Positions 32,101-39,835 of a DNA stretch of 41,784 bases are shown piece after piece. The notes beneath the pieces were generated by a model, which ran no database searches, was not told the origin of the DNA, and saw only the letters and a program-made list of their open reading frames with translations. Both the position numbers and the translations under genes were made by a program. How positions within the stretch are numbered: the stretch's first letter is position 1; each line of letters opens with the position of its first letter. This DNA comes from Halocatena marina (lineage in GTDB: Archaea; Halobacteriota; Halobacteria; Halobacteriales; Haloarculaceae): NCBI RefSeq assembly GCF_025913575.1, contig NZ_CP109786.1:1-41784 (forward strand), written 5' to 3'.

Positions 32101-32551
32101 CCGCGACGATCTCACAGTGCTCGGCTTGCTGGAGATCGACGATCGTGGGGCGGGAAGGGCGACGTTCTACCGGCTCCGACTGCCGTTCAGGGATGAACGT
32201 GGTGATGACGACGCACCCCGCCCGACCCATCTCGTGGCTCCAGAAGACGAGTCACAGTCTCGCTCGATTCGAGATGTGGTCTGTGACCTGCTGGAAGCGC
32301 GAGCACTCTTTGAGGATGCGCTCGACGATCAGGCGATCTCAGATGGGCTTGTCGGGTGGCCGCCGTCCCTAGAGCCAGTGATCGAGCGCTGGTCATGGCT
32401 CCGACCGTGGTGCGACGTGATCGCTCGGCTGCTTGGCGTCGAGGGTGGTGGCAGCCTCCAGGGACCGAGTGAGTGGATCGAGGGACCGTTTGAGTTCACG
32501 AGCCGGTTCGGAACCGAGCCAGCGACGAGACAGGCCCAGCTCGGCGTCTGA
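29186..32551 (+). CDS. large zinc-ribbon/winged-helix protein, candidate replication or maintenance protein
   Basis: 1121 residues. The N-terminal zinc ribbon (VVGCLTKGCRALWII, then TATCPQCGSAF, about residues 8-43) matches haloarchaeal DUF5817-type domains. An acidic middle follows, with a helical region containing ERLADESSERLAYGVL and a probable winged helix (SVSEAAVGKRVRTLIEHRLV, about 430-460). A second winged helix is near the end (TTSEWAEKAGVSEESIRTHR, wing RATFYRLRLPF). No helicase or polymerase motifs seen. It ends 20 bases before the first origin repeat and lies upstream of orc1/cdc6. Haloarchaeal RepH-type plasmid replication proteins are of similar size, but I cannot show homology. 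Its place suggests replication or segregation. Confidence 0.6.
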   Translation: MNEARFAVVGCLTKGCRALWIIEDRHTHDTATCPQCGSAFATDRFRAFAQADEWEAACELRARIAADRAGQYDAYADEDDYGQLAERAEEHLTRYDDLFGSAVDDAAARQRRRQRELFAPAAERYLDQSEPYQEAAAAYLERRRRERKQIVEASNTETATTQVTPFQERTAAAESNLTLTTPETLPADVDVRVREPDTGATDLWKSLWQNDRLQTRFCDALHTLTGETYQSAWATLVEDGGVTAPASTPAPSYAEYLLDGLKRPTDETWFDSLRVTRQLGGSTPFGNTERDDIINGPVALFAACDVTPRIAVHLSHDFFEHKRIQRVRLLDFLVELSRGMDIRIVCHGSLAPKKLLRLHEADLPSRCVTEAPQPYHDAAKQAGAAPREVAEAALTDLGLDHPAITVLERLADESSERLAYGVLKADTVFSVSEAAVGKRVRTLIEHRLVSKDQFNTTNYIQLLPAGSRFLDRREQELDAQDVQTVLDGFSSAETDDSAAESAASTDLTDPPKHSHGTVYTGASTGRGVGGDGAMSEEEPLAVAGVDDDVVAAGEWLSLDQQTAVSSAVSDDFDIALADEPAPTRDHCGDYQVGYNEAEQEIVVSLQPSPLAARTVTRLCAALLDPRLINTLLTPERLDGADGEDLGSLLDDAVSPAVLRAARQLGWLPDRAATGEDYPEQLISAMKTLFSDVDDIGSGEDFDPELARSVCRRGQGLAGTITHIYDLLGWNVIRELTFPEYSRHFHEDRSTHLQTLATQVAITSRYGHYPMSRIVYEERADKRDGSLGAPAVDDIDPSGDLIGSWVLRGPGIDRMASELSNLEAYANLDVQDEGANFAAFFTDIQIGQATRLESVRETARRLCHMKQLEPTRPATALLYALTGSVYQTATALSGLAAETDPSRRTITLDEVRFALATLDPASLLPELDEDEEGTRRKSARSKLLHAQLTASTPLTTSEWAEKAGVSEESIRTHRDDLTVLGLLEIDDRGAGRATFYRLRLPFRDERGDDDAPRPTHLVAPEDESQSRSIRDVVCDLLEARALFEDALDDQAISDGLVGWPPSLEPVIERWSWLRPWCDVIARLLGVEGGGSLQGPSEWIEGPFEFTSRFGTEPATRQAQLGV

Positions 32552-32570
32552 CCACGCTGCTGAGACCTCA

Positions 32571-32682
32571 CCACCACTCACACAGCGGTTTTCTTGAGTT
32601 ATTCCTAGCTCGATTCCGCTGATGAATCTCTCTCGATGGTGAGCCACCACTCACACAGCGGTTTTCCCGAGTTATCTCCTAG
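32571..32682 (-). repeat. origin recognition boxes R1 and R2
   Basis: CCACCACTCACACAGCGG and the following TTTTC are identical in R1 and R2. They diverge only at CTTGAGTTA versus CCGAGTTA and end in CCTAG. Both face the AT-rich centre from the left. Confidence 0.8.
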
Positions 32683-32904
32683 ACTAGCGTGGAACACCGA
32701 CCGAACTAGACCGTGCTTCCAACGGAACACTATAAACGATCCCACTGATCGGGTTGAGACCTCGGGAAACCTGCTGTTCATCAAGGACCTGTCTTCGACT
32801 TTCGTCTTCCTAGTGTTAGTTAGTTATTGCCTATACCAATAGATATAATACACTACCCTGAAGACTGCACTCGATCCGAAACCATCGTCCTTCCGTCCCG
32901 TGAT

Positions 32905-33035
32905 TAACTCAGGAAAACCGCTGTGTAGAGGTCACCACAATCCGATCCAACCTCGGTTTCGAGTAAATAACTCAGGAAAACCGCTGTGTGAGAGGTGGGT
33001 AACTCGGGAAACTCAGGAAACTCAGGAAAATATAA
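32905..33035 (+). repeat. origin recognition boxes R3 and R4 plus short AACTCAGGAA repeats
   Basis: TAACTCAGGAAAACCGCTGT occurs at 32905 and 32968. It is followed at 33000-33030 by three tandem decamers of the AACTC(A/G)GGAA type running into AAATATAAGG, the probable TATA box of orc1/cdc6 (33029-33035). The initiator probably covers its own promoter. Confidence 0.8.
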
Positions 33036-33064
33036 GGCAAGTCGATACGTCGGGTTTTACTAGA

Positions 33065-34342
33065 ATGGACGACGTCGATTCGATATTCGCGGATGACGTT
33101 GATTTGATAAAGGATGCGACAGTCCTCGAAGAGGACTACACCCCCGATCAGATTCTCTGCCGTGATGAGGTCCTGTCCCAATATACGAGCGTCTTCAAGC
33201 CGATTTACAAGGGCCGTCCTCCACAGAATGCGTTCCTCTACGGCGATACAGGCGTGGGAAAGACCGCTGTGACGAAGTATCTCCGCCAGGTGCTCGAACA
33301 CGATCTCGAAGAGAAGAACGAGCAGCTACCGGCGAGCGACCAGATCGATCTGACCGCTCTGTGGATCAACTGTGAGAACTTCACCTCGGGCGATCACACC
33401 ACTTCCTCCTATCAGGTCGCCGTTGGGATCGTTAATCGGCTTCGGGAGTCAGGGAACCGAATCAACGCAACGGGGTATGCCCCACAAGATGTCTATGATA
33501 TCCTTTACGAGGAGTTGGATGCGCTTGAGGGAACCGTGTTGATCATCCTCGACGAGATCGACAAACTCGAGTCCGACGATACGCTTCTGTACGAGCTGCC
33601 TCGCTCACGAGACATAGGGTATCTTGACTCCGTCCGAGTAGGAGTGATCGGGATCAGCAACGACTACACGTTTCGAAAAACGCTCTCGCCAAAGGTGAAG
33701 GACAGCCTCTGCGAGACCGAGATAAAATTCCCAGCCTATGATGCAGACGAGCTAGCGATGATTCTTCGTGATCGGGCTGAACAGGCTCTCTATGAGGAGG
33801 CGTACACCCAAGAAACAATCTCGCTGTGTTCGGCACTCGCCTACAAGGAAGCCTCGGGAAGTGCTCGACGTGCAATCCGTTTGCTTCGTCGCTCTGCGGA
33901 GGTTGCTGAGGAAAATAGCTCCGAGCAGATCGAACCACCTCATATCCGGCAGGCTGATGAGGATTTGGAGTACGGGAATATCGTTGAATCCATCGCAGAT
34001 CAGGACGAGGAGAAACTCAACATTCTGAAAGCAATTGGTCATCTCGATGAAGCAGGACTCACACCTGCTCGGACGCGAACCGTCCACACTGCATACGCTC
34101 GCGTGGTTTCTGCCTATAATAGTGGGAAACAGCCACTCACCCAACGGGGGATGTTTAATCATCTCTCGAAATTGGTTATGTTCGGCTTTGTGCGGACGAT
34201 TGACCGGAACAAGGGTGCTGGTGGAGGGCAGTGGAACGAACACGAACTCAGTGACGATCTCACCATCCAGAAGATCCGTGAGGCGTTTGAGGAGTGTGAT
34301 CGACAGTGGCTCCCGATTGATCTCCGTGGTGTGGCGGAGTAA
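33065..34342 (+). CDS. orc1/cdc6: Orc1/Cdc6 replication initiator
   Basis: 425 residues from ATG 33065, with the TATA box about 30 bases upstream; an upstream in-frame start at 32900 would run through the origin repeats and is rejected. AAA+ P-loop GDTGVGKT (60-67), Walker B LIILDEID (159-166), sensor 1 GVIGISND, sensor 2 region SGSARRAIRLLRRSAEVA, and a C-terminal winged helix (about 320-425; LTQRGMFNHLSKLVMFGFVR). It binds origin boxes and recruits the MCM helicase. It sits directly beside its repeats, as in haloarchaeal plasmids. Confidence 0.95.
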   Translation: MDDVDSIFADDVDLIKDATVLEEDYTPDQILCRDEVLSQYTSVFKPIYKGRPPQNAFLYGDTGVGKTAVTKYLRQVLEHDLEEKNEQLPASDQIDLTALWINCENFTSGDHTTSSYQVAVGIVNRLRESGNRINATGYAPQDVYDILYEELDALEGTVLIILDEIDKLESDDTLLYELPRSRDIGYLDSVRVGVIGISNDYTFRKTLSPKVKDSLCETEIKFPAYDADELAMILRDRAEQALYEEAYTQETISLCSALAYKEASGSARRAIRLLRRSAEVAEENSSEQIEPPHIRQADEDLEYGNIVESIADQDEEKLNILKAIGHLDEAGLTPARTRTVHTAYARVVSAYNSGKQPLTQRGMFNHLSKLVMFGFVRTIDRNKGAGGGQWNEHELSDDLTIQKIREAFEECDRQWLPIDLRGVAE

Positions 34343-34499
34343 GTCATAGAACCAGCACGAAGCCCTGCCAGATGTTTCTGAGATAGCTGTTAAGTGATCG
34401 ACTTCGGTTCCGGCGCGATCGGCACGCTCCACTCCTGCCTTACGATGAAAAGAGTCGTTTAACGGAAAGATTCATTCAATAGGCACGCAAAATCGAATC

Positions 34500-34775
34500 A
34501 TGCGGATCAAATACATTACCTATCAAGTTGTCTGGAAAGACAACGGCGAACGGAGGGAAAAACAGATCAAATGTGACGAAACGAAACACGTTGACGGCAA
34601 ACGTCAATTTATCAAAGACGGAGAGGTGAAACTCGCCATCTCCACAGACGCGCTCATATCATACAAGTTGGAAAACATCCAGTGCAAAACGATCAACTCG
34701 CTCTCGGAACTGATCGAGACAGCTAAATTGCACTATCGCTACAACTACCGACACAAACTACCGTTTTTCAATTGA
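34500..34775 (+). CDS. small basic protein, unknown
   Basis: 91 residues from ATG 34500. Lys-rich with a predicted all-beta start (MRIKYITYQVVWKDNGERRE) and a C-terminal helix (SLSELIETAKLHYRYNYRHK). A positive charge is unusual in this setting. No family recognised. It ends 53 bases before repeat element D, with the 34957 gene converging. Confidence 0.5.
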   Translation: MRIKYITYQVVWKDNGERREKQIKCDETKHVDGKRQFIKDGEVKLAISTDALISYKLENIQCKTINSLSELIETAKLHYRYNYRHKLPFFN

Positions 34776-34828
34776 TTCTGGTCTAAATCTATCATTTTGA
34801 GAGAACGCGTTGACGCGTTCTTGCATCG

Positions 34829-34876
34829 CCTTATGTAGTGTTTGGATCCACACTGACCACCTTCTATTACATAAGG
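34829..34876. repeat. 48-bp inverted-repeat element, copy D
   Basis: Arms CCTTATGTAGT (34829-34839) and ATTACATAAGG (34866-34876) with a 26-base centre; one arm differs by a single base. It lies between the convergent genes ending at 34775 and 34957. Confidence 0.85.
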
Positions 34877-34956
34877 TTCTAAGATCGCTATCACACATCG
34901 ATTGAGGAGTGTTAGAAGAAATCGAATGAAGCTATCTGGATGACCAGACCATCGCT

Positions 34957-35544
34957 CTATCTCTTTCGATTACGACGGTTGATCCGTTCTTGTTCTCGTT
35001 TCATTGCCTCAATCCGATTTTGCTGTTTAGTCGGAGATGCTGAGTCCTCCGTTTGATGATGGTCTATTATGTGGTCTGCTGTCGTTTTTCGTCTAGCGCT
35101 GGCCGATCCACTCGAAAGCGATCGTTGCGATGATGATCGCATTGTTTTTTTGACCACCCATTTCACACCTACTATAAGTGCAGCACGTCCGAGATAGAGG
35201 CCTATCACTGCCAGCAGACCACCACTAATCATTGACAAATCGATCGAGAGACCGGTATTCAGCCATATCCCTGAGCCGATGAGAGGGGTCGTAACTCCCG
35301 CCACGGCTGCCGCGAGACCCTGTGTCCACCTATCGTATTTATAAAGTACGGTGAAAATCCCTCCACCGACAACAATCCCGCTGATAAGAGCTGCCCAGAG
35401 CAAGGTAGTTACTTGTTCGATTGTTATTCCCACTGCGGATTTGAAGCGAAAGATGCCAATTAAGCCGATTGCACCTATTGAGAGGATGACCATCAATCCA
35501 GTCTCCTCATACATATCTCCCATATCTATGTCATTGAATTGCAT
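34957..35544 (-). CDS. four-helix membrane protein with basic C-terminal tail
   Basis: 195 residues from ATG 35544; a longer frame starts at 35634 without support. Four hydrophobic segments (LMVILSIGAIGLIGIF; LLWAALISGIVVGGGIFTVL; a Gly-rich one around AAAVAGVTTPLIGSG; SGGLLAVIGLYLGRAAL). These are followed by about 60 cytoplasmic residues rich in Arg, Lys and Gln, ending EQERINRRNRKR. A basic tail after membrane helices is also the plan of the VirB6-like protein, so a role in the transfer apparatus is possible. No family recognised. Confidence 0.6.
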   Translation of the reverse strand: MQFNDIDMGDMYEETGLMVILSIGAIGLIGIFRFKSAVGITIEQVTTLLWAALISGIVVGGGIFTVLYKYDRWTQGLAAAVAGVTTPLIGSGIWLNTGLSIDLSMISGGLLAVIGLYLGRAALIVGVKWVVKKTMRSSSQRSLSSGSASARRKTTADHIIDHHQTEDSASPTKQQNRIEAMKREQERINRRNRKR

Positions 35545-35732
35545 GTCAGAAAAGTGTACTGGTCTGATAGACTGATACACAAGGAATGCTCTTGTTTCCA
35601 CGAATAACGGTCTATGCTTCCATAGTTCCCACACCAGAACGACATTTGAGAACTAATGGAAACAAGATATATAATGCATGATATGCTATTGGTCTGTATG
35701 ATGTGGACTGATTCGAAGACAAGTGATCGAAT

Positions 35733-36041
35733 ATGCCAATGACATCTCCAGCGGTCTCAGTCCGAGCACGGAGTGGCTTGATAAAATGTGGAATCGCAGG
35801 CGTCATCGTGGCCATACTGCAACTATGCAGGCTGCTTGGGATCGACTTATCCTTGACCCAGATCAGCCCGCGTTTCGGTGACGTGTCGGCGATTGTCATG
35901 GAGGCCACAGGAATTGCTTATCTGGCACCTGGAGATCAATCGTTGGTCTCTGCATTCCTGTTGATTGTCGCAGGGCTATTGGTTGTCGCGGCAATGATTG
36001 ATTTTCGTTTCTGCCTCACAGCCAGAAAAACAACCGTTTGA
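35733..36041 (+). CDS. small membrane protein, paralogue of the protein at 11244
   Basis: 102 residues from ATG 35733, with an AT-rich TATATAA element near 35670. Helix 1 IKCGIAGVIVAILQLCRLLG, outer loop with EATGIAYLAPGDQSL, helix 2 LLIVAGLLVVAAMIDF, basic end. It matches the 11244 protein in the order and wording of motifs (KCG(V/I)A, ATGI, AMIDF). Function unknown. Confidence 0.6.
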   Translation: MPMTSPAVSVRARSGLIKCGIAGVIVAILQLCRLLGIDLSLTQISPRFGDVSAIVMEATGIAYLAPGDQSLVSAFLLIVAGLLVVAAMIDFRFCLTARKTTV

Positions 36042-36185
36042 CGCCGACTCCGCTTCAAATCTACTCCGAGAAGTGTCTCACAGCAGGATGATAGTTGTAG
36101 TAATGGCAGGTCCAACACGTGAGAACGCGGAGTCCAGGACCCGCCATATCGATGACTGGCATAGACACACTTAATCGTTGCTCAA

Positions 36186-36404
36186 CTACTCGTCTCGCAG
36201 TTCTTCGATGAATTGTTCGATTTGTGTGAGTCGTTGCTCGTGATCTTGAAGCTCATCCGCTGCATTCTCGGAAATTCCGTTGCGATTGTGGACAATCCAG
36301 CGGATATATTCTGTCCGGTTTGCAAATCCTCGATTCTCTGCTTCATCATCCAAATCCTCAATTTCGTCCTCATCAAAGCGAATCGTAACGGGCTGCATAT
36401 TCAT
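36186..36404 (-). CDS. ribbon-helix-helix regulator (CopG/Arc type)
   Basis: 72 residues (MNMQPVTIRFDEDEIEDLDD at the start; ATG 36398 is an alternative start). A beta strand QPVTIRF is followed by two helices (EIEDLDDEAENRG and RTEYIRWIVHNR), the ribbon-helix-helix fold. A short coiled coil (HEQRLTQIEQFIEELRDE) ends it. Such proteins bind operators as dimers and often serve plasmid copy number, partition or toxin control. No toxin gene is adjacent. Confidence 0.8.
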   Translation of the reverse strand: MNMQPVTIRFDEDEIEDLDDEAENRGFANRTEYIRWIVHNRNGISENAADELQDHEQRLTQIEQFIEELRDE

Positions 36405-36610
36405 TCACAATTAGGATGTGGACAAAAGACTACGTGTTGTCGTTTGTAATCATACTGAGTACGTAATCGTATAGATGCTATACGAACATATTTTAGTCGA
36501 GTGGAACAATATTAAGACCATATGATCATCAATATCGAAGAAGTGAACTCCTGGTTGGTGCTCTTCCGTAATCATGTGGGATGGACATTTGGTGGTGGAG
36601 GTGGTTTATC

Positions 36611-38002
36611 ATGACAATCTCCGATAGCGATAACCGTCAATTATCACGTCGAGCAGTCATGCGTGGACTAGGAGCCGTCGGCGCAACCGGCGCAAGCACG
36701 GGGATGAGCGGCTGTTTATACCTTATGGGAACTCGACAGCGGGAAGCGCGTCAACAGCAACGAATCTCTGCCAACCCGATCTCATTTGCCTCACAACGCA
36801 ATCGAATCACGCCTGCTCAGGCAGATCTGAAAGTGACAACCCGCTCAAAACTGATCAACGCCGTCGGTCAGCCAAATACGACCATCTGGATTCCTGGCGA
36901 TGCGACAATCGATATGACTGGTGAAAGTCAGATCAAAATCGCCAATAACGTCACAATTGCCAGTAATCGAAATTTGAAGGGCGGCAAAGGAGGGCTGATC
37001 AAAACGACCGATCGCCAAAATTACGGCGTATTCATCACTAAGAGTCCGAAAGTCCATTTTCGAGTGACTGGAGTCCGCTTGAAGGGGCCTCGTACTGATC
37101 ACTTCGATCCAGTTGCTCAAGGGCGGAGTCTTCATGACTACACTGTGACTGGTTTTCGAGCCTATGGCAGGTCGATTATCGTCGATAATTGCGAAGTGTT
37201 TGGATGGACGAACGCGGCGTTCATCCCAGGGACAAAAGACACTCAAACACAGGGATGGTTCCACCACAACTCGATGCATCACAATCAGATGAATCGTCTT
37301 GGCTATCCGATGGATCTGTACAATGGCCAGCATTTGATCGAGTGGAATTATTTTGATTATAATCGTCACTCCATCGCGGGGTTTGGCTATCCGAATAACG
37401 GGTACGAAGCTCGGTTCAATGTCGTCGGTCCAAATGCAATCCAACACGCGTTTGATATGCATTATTTGGGAGAGAACCGCGACGATCTTGGTCGATCGAA
37501 GCAGGGGATGGTTGCTGGAAAATATGTAAATGTCCACCACAACGTTTTCGAGCTCACATCGAACTCTGCGTTCTCAATCCAAGGAATTCCGAAGCAGCAC
37601 GCTCGATTCGCCTACAATTGGTGTGCTGAGCCAAAAGAGGGTGCGAGTTCTGGAGATCCGGAAGGGGTTGTATTTTATCCCGATGGAGCAGCGGTCCGTG
37701 TCAATAAAAACGTCTATGGACAAAATAAAGCAGCACTCCAAAAGGGCCGCAAATGGCTCAAGGACCTTCAGAAACAGCTTATAAAGGACCCAGAGATCTT
37801 TCCGACCCAACCGTCACCTACAGGACTCTCGATCTCGCTCTCGCTAACAGCACCACCTATTCTCTCCAGAACAGGGAATACAACCACAACTCCAAATTCG
37901 ACATCAAACAACACAATGGAAACTTCATCACTTGCCTCACAATCGAAACGCGCCAACCCTCTGACCGGGACAGAACTTACACCTGTTGGAGGCTCGCATT
38001 GA
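36611..38002 (+). CDS. Tat lipoprotein with right-handed parallel beta-helix
   Basis: 463 residues from ATG 36611. Twin-arginine signal SRRAVMRGLGAVGATG with lipobox MSGC (Cys35). The body has the strand and Asn/His-rich turns of pectate-lyase-like beta-helices (NNVTIASNRNLKGGKGGLIK, VDNCEVFGWTNAAFI, WFHHNSMHHNQMNRLGYP, NVHHNVFELTSNSAFSIQG). This suggests a polysaccharide-binding or -cleaving surface protein. The last 70 residues are a Ser/Thr/Pro linker. The stop overlaps the next start (TGATG), so the two surface proteins are made together. Confidence 0.8.
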   Translation: MTISDSDNRQLSRRAVMRGLGAVGATGASTGMSGCLYLMGTRQREARQQQRISANPISFASQRNRITPAQADLKVTTRSKLINAVGQPNTTIWIPGDATIDMTGESQIKIANNVTIASNRNLKGGKGGLIKTTDRQNYGVFITKSPKVHFRVTGVRLKGPRTDHFDPVAQGRSLHDYTVTGFRAYGRSIIVDNCEVFGWTNAAFIPGTKDTQTQGWFHHNSMHHNQMNRLGYPMDLYNGQHLIEWNYFDYNRHSIAGFGYPNNGYEARFNVVGPNAIQHAFDMHYLGENRDDLGRSKQGMVAGKYVNVHHNVFELTSNSAFSIQGIPKQHARFAYNWCAEPKEGASSGDPEGVVFYPDGAAVRVNKNVYGQNKAALQKGRKWLKDLQKQLIKDPEIFPTQPSPTGLSISLSLTAPPILSRTGNTTTTPNSTSNNTMETSSLASQSKRANPLTGTELTPVGGSH

Positions 38003-38853
38003 TGAGACACTGGCTTGTGCTTGTGAGTGTTGTTTGTTTCCTGATCGCGCCGATCGCAGGTGCGCCCGTTTCGTCGGCAGTCGAGGAATCACCTCAAACA
38101 CACACGCTAATAATTTCCTCAACCAACGAATCTGGTTCTGTTTCGTATGTGGTAACAACATCTGGTAATCTCACGGTCAAGAGTGCTGAACCCGATGATT
38201 ATGCTCCACGAGAATACCGTCTAGCTGGAACAGTTGGCTCAAAGCACGATTCAAGGGATGTTGTCCACTACACTGGATTCATCGAGAGCTTTGAATCGCA
38301 GAATGATAAGATCCAGATTCGTCTCGACGGGACGCAAATCGAACCCGATGTTCTTTCTGGGCAACATATTCAGATCACACGGCAAAACAACTCTTCTCCA
38401 CCAACCCGCTATCAGCTTGCCACAACAGGGAAAGTCAGTCAAGGTGAACTGGCCGACCAGAACGACACCGCGACAAAGGGCCAGATTCGTGGAAATGTTA
38501 GCGACCGTGCAGATTCATTTTACTTCACGGGGAATATCATGAACGACTCGCTGTCACTCACAGGGTCGGCACACGTCACGATCAACGGCCAAAACGCGAG
38601 CGTGTTCGTCTCGAATCCCCCTCCAACACCACCACCAACAACATCAGTATCAACGTCGACACCGCCATCAACAATAGCACCAACCTCGACACCGGTACCA
38701 ATAGATTCACCCACCGAGTCGACTTCTCCCGCTAAATCTCAAACAACCGCATCATCGCCGGAACAATCTTCGCCCCTCAAATCAGTGATGGTCGGTTTCG
38801 TAGGAGGGATCATTATCGTCGGAGTCGCCTTGTTCGTGTTCTTCCGTGTGTGA
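38002..38853 (+). CDS. secreted, membrane-anchored protein with Pro/Thr stalk
   Basis: 283 residues from ATG 38002. Sec signal peptide (MRHWLVLVSVVCFLIAPIAG), then a beta-rich outer domain with many N-glycosylation sequons (NES, NLT, NNS, NDT, NVS). A Pro/Thr/Ser stalk (about 205-255) follows, and a C-terminal membrane segment (VMVGFVGGIIIVGVALFVFF). A typical haloarchaeal cell-surface design. It is coupled to the beta-helix lipoprotein gene, so they probably act in one surface structure, perhaps in cell contact. Confidence 0.75.
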   Translation: MRHWLVLVSVVCFLIAPIAGAPVSSAVEESPQTHTLIISSTNESGSVSYVVTTSGNLTVKSAEPDDYAPREYRLAGTVGSKHDSRDVVHYTGFIESFESQNDKIQIRLDGTQIEPDVLSGQHIQITRQNNSSPPTRYQLATTGKVSQGELADQNDTATKGQIRGNVSDRADSFYFTGNIMNDSLSLTGSAHVTINGQNASVFVSNPPPTPPPTTSVSTSTPPSTIAPTSTPVPIDSPTESTSPAKSQTTASSPEQSSPLKSVMVGFVGGIIIVGVALFVFFRV

Positions 38854-38944
38854 TCTGACTGCCACAGAGAGTGGTGGACTTTATTGCTATTTGAGTCGGC
38901 CAACTTCCAATCCATTGAATATCAGGGGTGAGTATGCTCTCACG

Positions 38945-39367
38945 ATGACAGCACCGATCGGTCGTGTAGCAGAATCGTTCGATGACTCAATTTATTTCGT
39001 CTTTCGCGTGCTCGTTGGAGCTCTGTTCATGCAGCACGGCGCTCAGAAGTTGTTTGGCCTTTTCGGTGGCATAGACGGGAGCGGTGGTACCGCACCGCTG
39101 ATGGGAATGTATGGGCTTGCTGGCGTCATTGAACTGTTAGGAGGTCTTCTTATTGCTGTCGGAGTGCTCACTCGGCTCATTGCTCTCATCACAACCGGTC
39201 AGATGATCATTGCCCAGCTCATTGCTCATATCCCTGAAGGAGTTGTTCCAATTCAGAATGGAGGAGAACTCGGATTGCTCTATATCGTTGCGTTTCTTAT
39301 TCTGATTGTGAACGGTGATGGCCGTTACAGCATCGAACGATATGCTCTCGGTCGAGAACTCTTTTAG
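38945..39367 (+). CDS. DoxX-family membrane protein
   Basis: 140 residues from ATG 38945. Four hydrophobic segments with the family motif FVFRVLVGALFMQHGAQKLF, then GLAGVIELLGGLLIAVGVLT and Gly/Glu-rich turns. DoxX/SURF4-like proteins sit in the cytoplasmic membrane and are linked to redox or thiol metabolism in some bacteria. The role here is unknown. It starts 91 bases after the surface-protein operon. Confidence 0.85.
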   Translation: MTAPIGRVAESFDDSIYFVFRVLVGALFMQHGAQKLFGLFGGIDGSGGTAPLMGMYGLAGVIELLGGLLIAVGVLTRLIALITTGQMIIAQLIAHIPEGVVPIQNGGELGLLYIVAFLILIVNGDGRYSIERYALGRELF

Positions 39368-39398
39368 CAGAACAGCTGCAATAGGCGATTCATGGGTA

Positions 39399-39608
39399 TT
39401 AGTCCGTGACTCTCGGATCGCTAATTAATTCATATAATGCTGATGTGGCGTGTATCTTGGTAATATAACCAGCTGCACTGAGGATCTGGAGCCGTTTATG
39501 AATATGCTGCCGAGACCAGTCCAGTTCATCAACGAGGTAAGCTTGTGTGCATCGTCCCCTTTGTAGATGATCTAGTATTTCGTGATCTGCTTCGTTTAGA
39601 TCTACCAT
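39399..39608 (-). CDS. small winged-helix regulator (PhiH1-repressor-like)
   Basis: 69 residues from ATG 39608. ADHEILDHLQRGRCTQAYLV, DWSRQHIHKRLQILSAAGYI and a short wing (SALYELISD) match small haloarchaeal repressors. It lies next to the start of the transfer operon, across a 227-base AT-rich gap, and could control that operon. Confidence 0.75.
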   Translation of the reverse strand: MVDLNEADHEILDHLQRGRCTQAYLVDELDWSRQHIHKRLQILSAAGYITKIHATSALYELISDPRVTD

Positions 39609-39835
39609 ATCGTCGTTATTGAGTTTGTTTATAATAAGCCATGTGTATATTAATACGGATATCGGTGGACAGTTTAACTCTGATTATGTTGTTGTGATTG
39701 CGCAATCATTCTGTAGACGGTCTTATGTACAATGTTTAATCGAATGTCTATGTAACACCGTAAATTATATTGCCGTTTAGATATGACTTAGATCACATGG
39801 AGCTTGGTGTTAAACCGATTAAGGGAGTATTGTCT
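39609..39835. promoter_or_regulatory. AT-rich promoter region of the transfer operon
   Basis: Divergent region between the regulator at 39608 and the pilin-like gene at 39836. It has long A/T stretches (TTTATAATAAGCC, ATATTAATACGG, AAATTATATTGCC). The ribosome site GGGAG at 39823-39827 supports ATG 39836 over upstream starts. Confidence 0.5.

Larger units (their letters stand above)
32552..33064. other. replication origin region (oriP) with inverted ORB-like repeats
   Basis: 513 bases without genes, next to orc1/cdc6. Repeats R1 (32571-32608) and R2 (32644-32682) share CACACAGCGGTTTTC..GAGTTA. R3 (32905-32932) and R4 (32968-32998) are the same sequence inverted. A degenerate copy is CCTCGGGAAACCTGCTGT near 32760. 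The central 32806-32865 stretch is AT-rich (TTAGTTAGTTATTGCC, AATAGATATAATACAC), a probable unwinding element. This is the usual layout of haloarchaeal Orc1-dependent origins. Confidence 0.8.

Noticed and set aside
32900..33064. Upstream extension of Orc1/Cdc6 to 32900
   Set aside because: The extra codons are translated origin repeats; the TATA box and family length support ATG 33065.
39721..39755. TCTTATGTAC followed by CTATGTAAC as a possible fifth element
   Set aside because: The second stretch is not inverted relative to the first, and the arms are incomplete.
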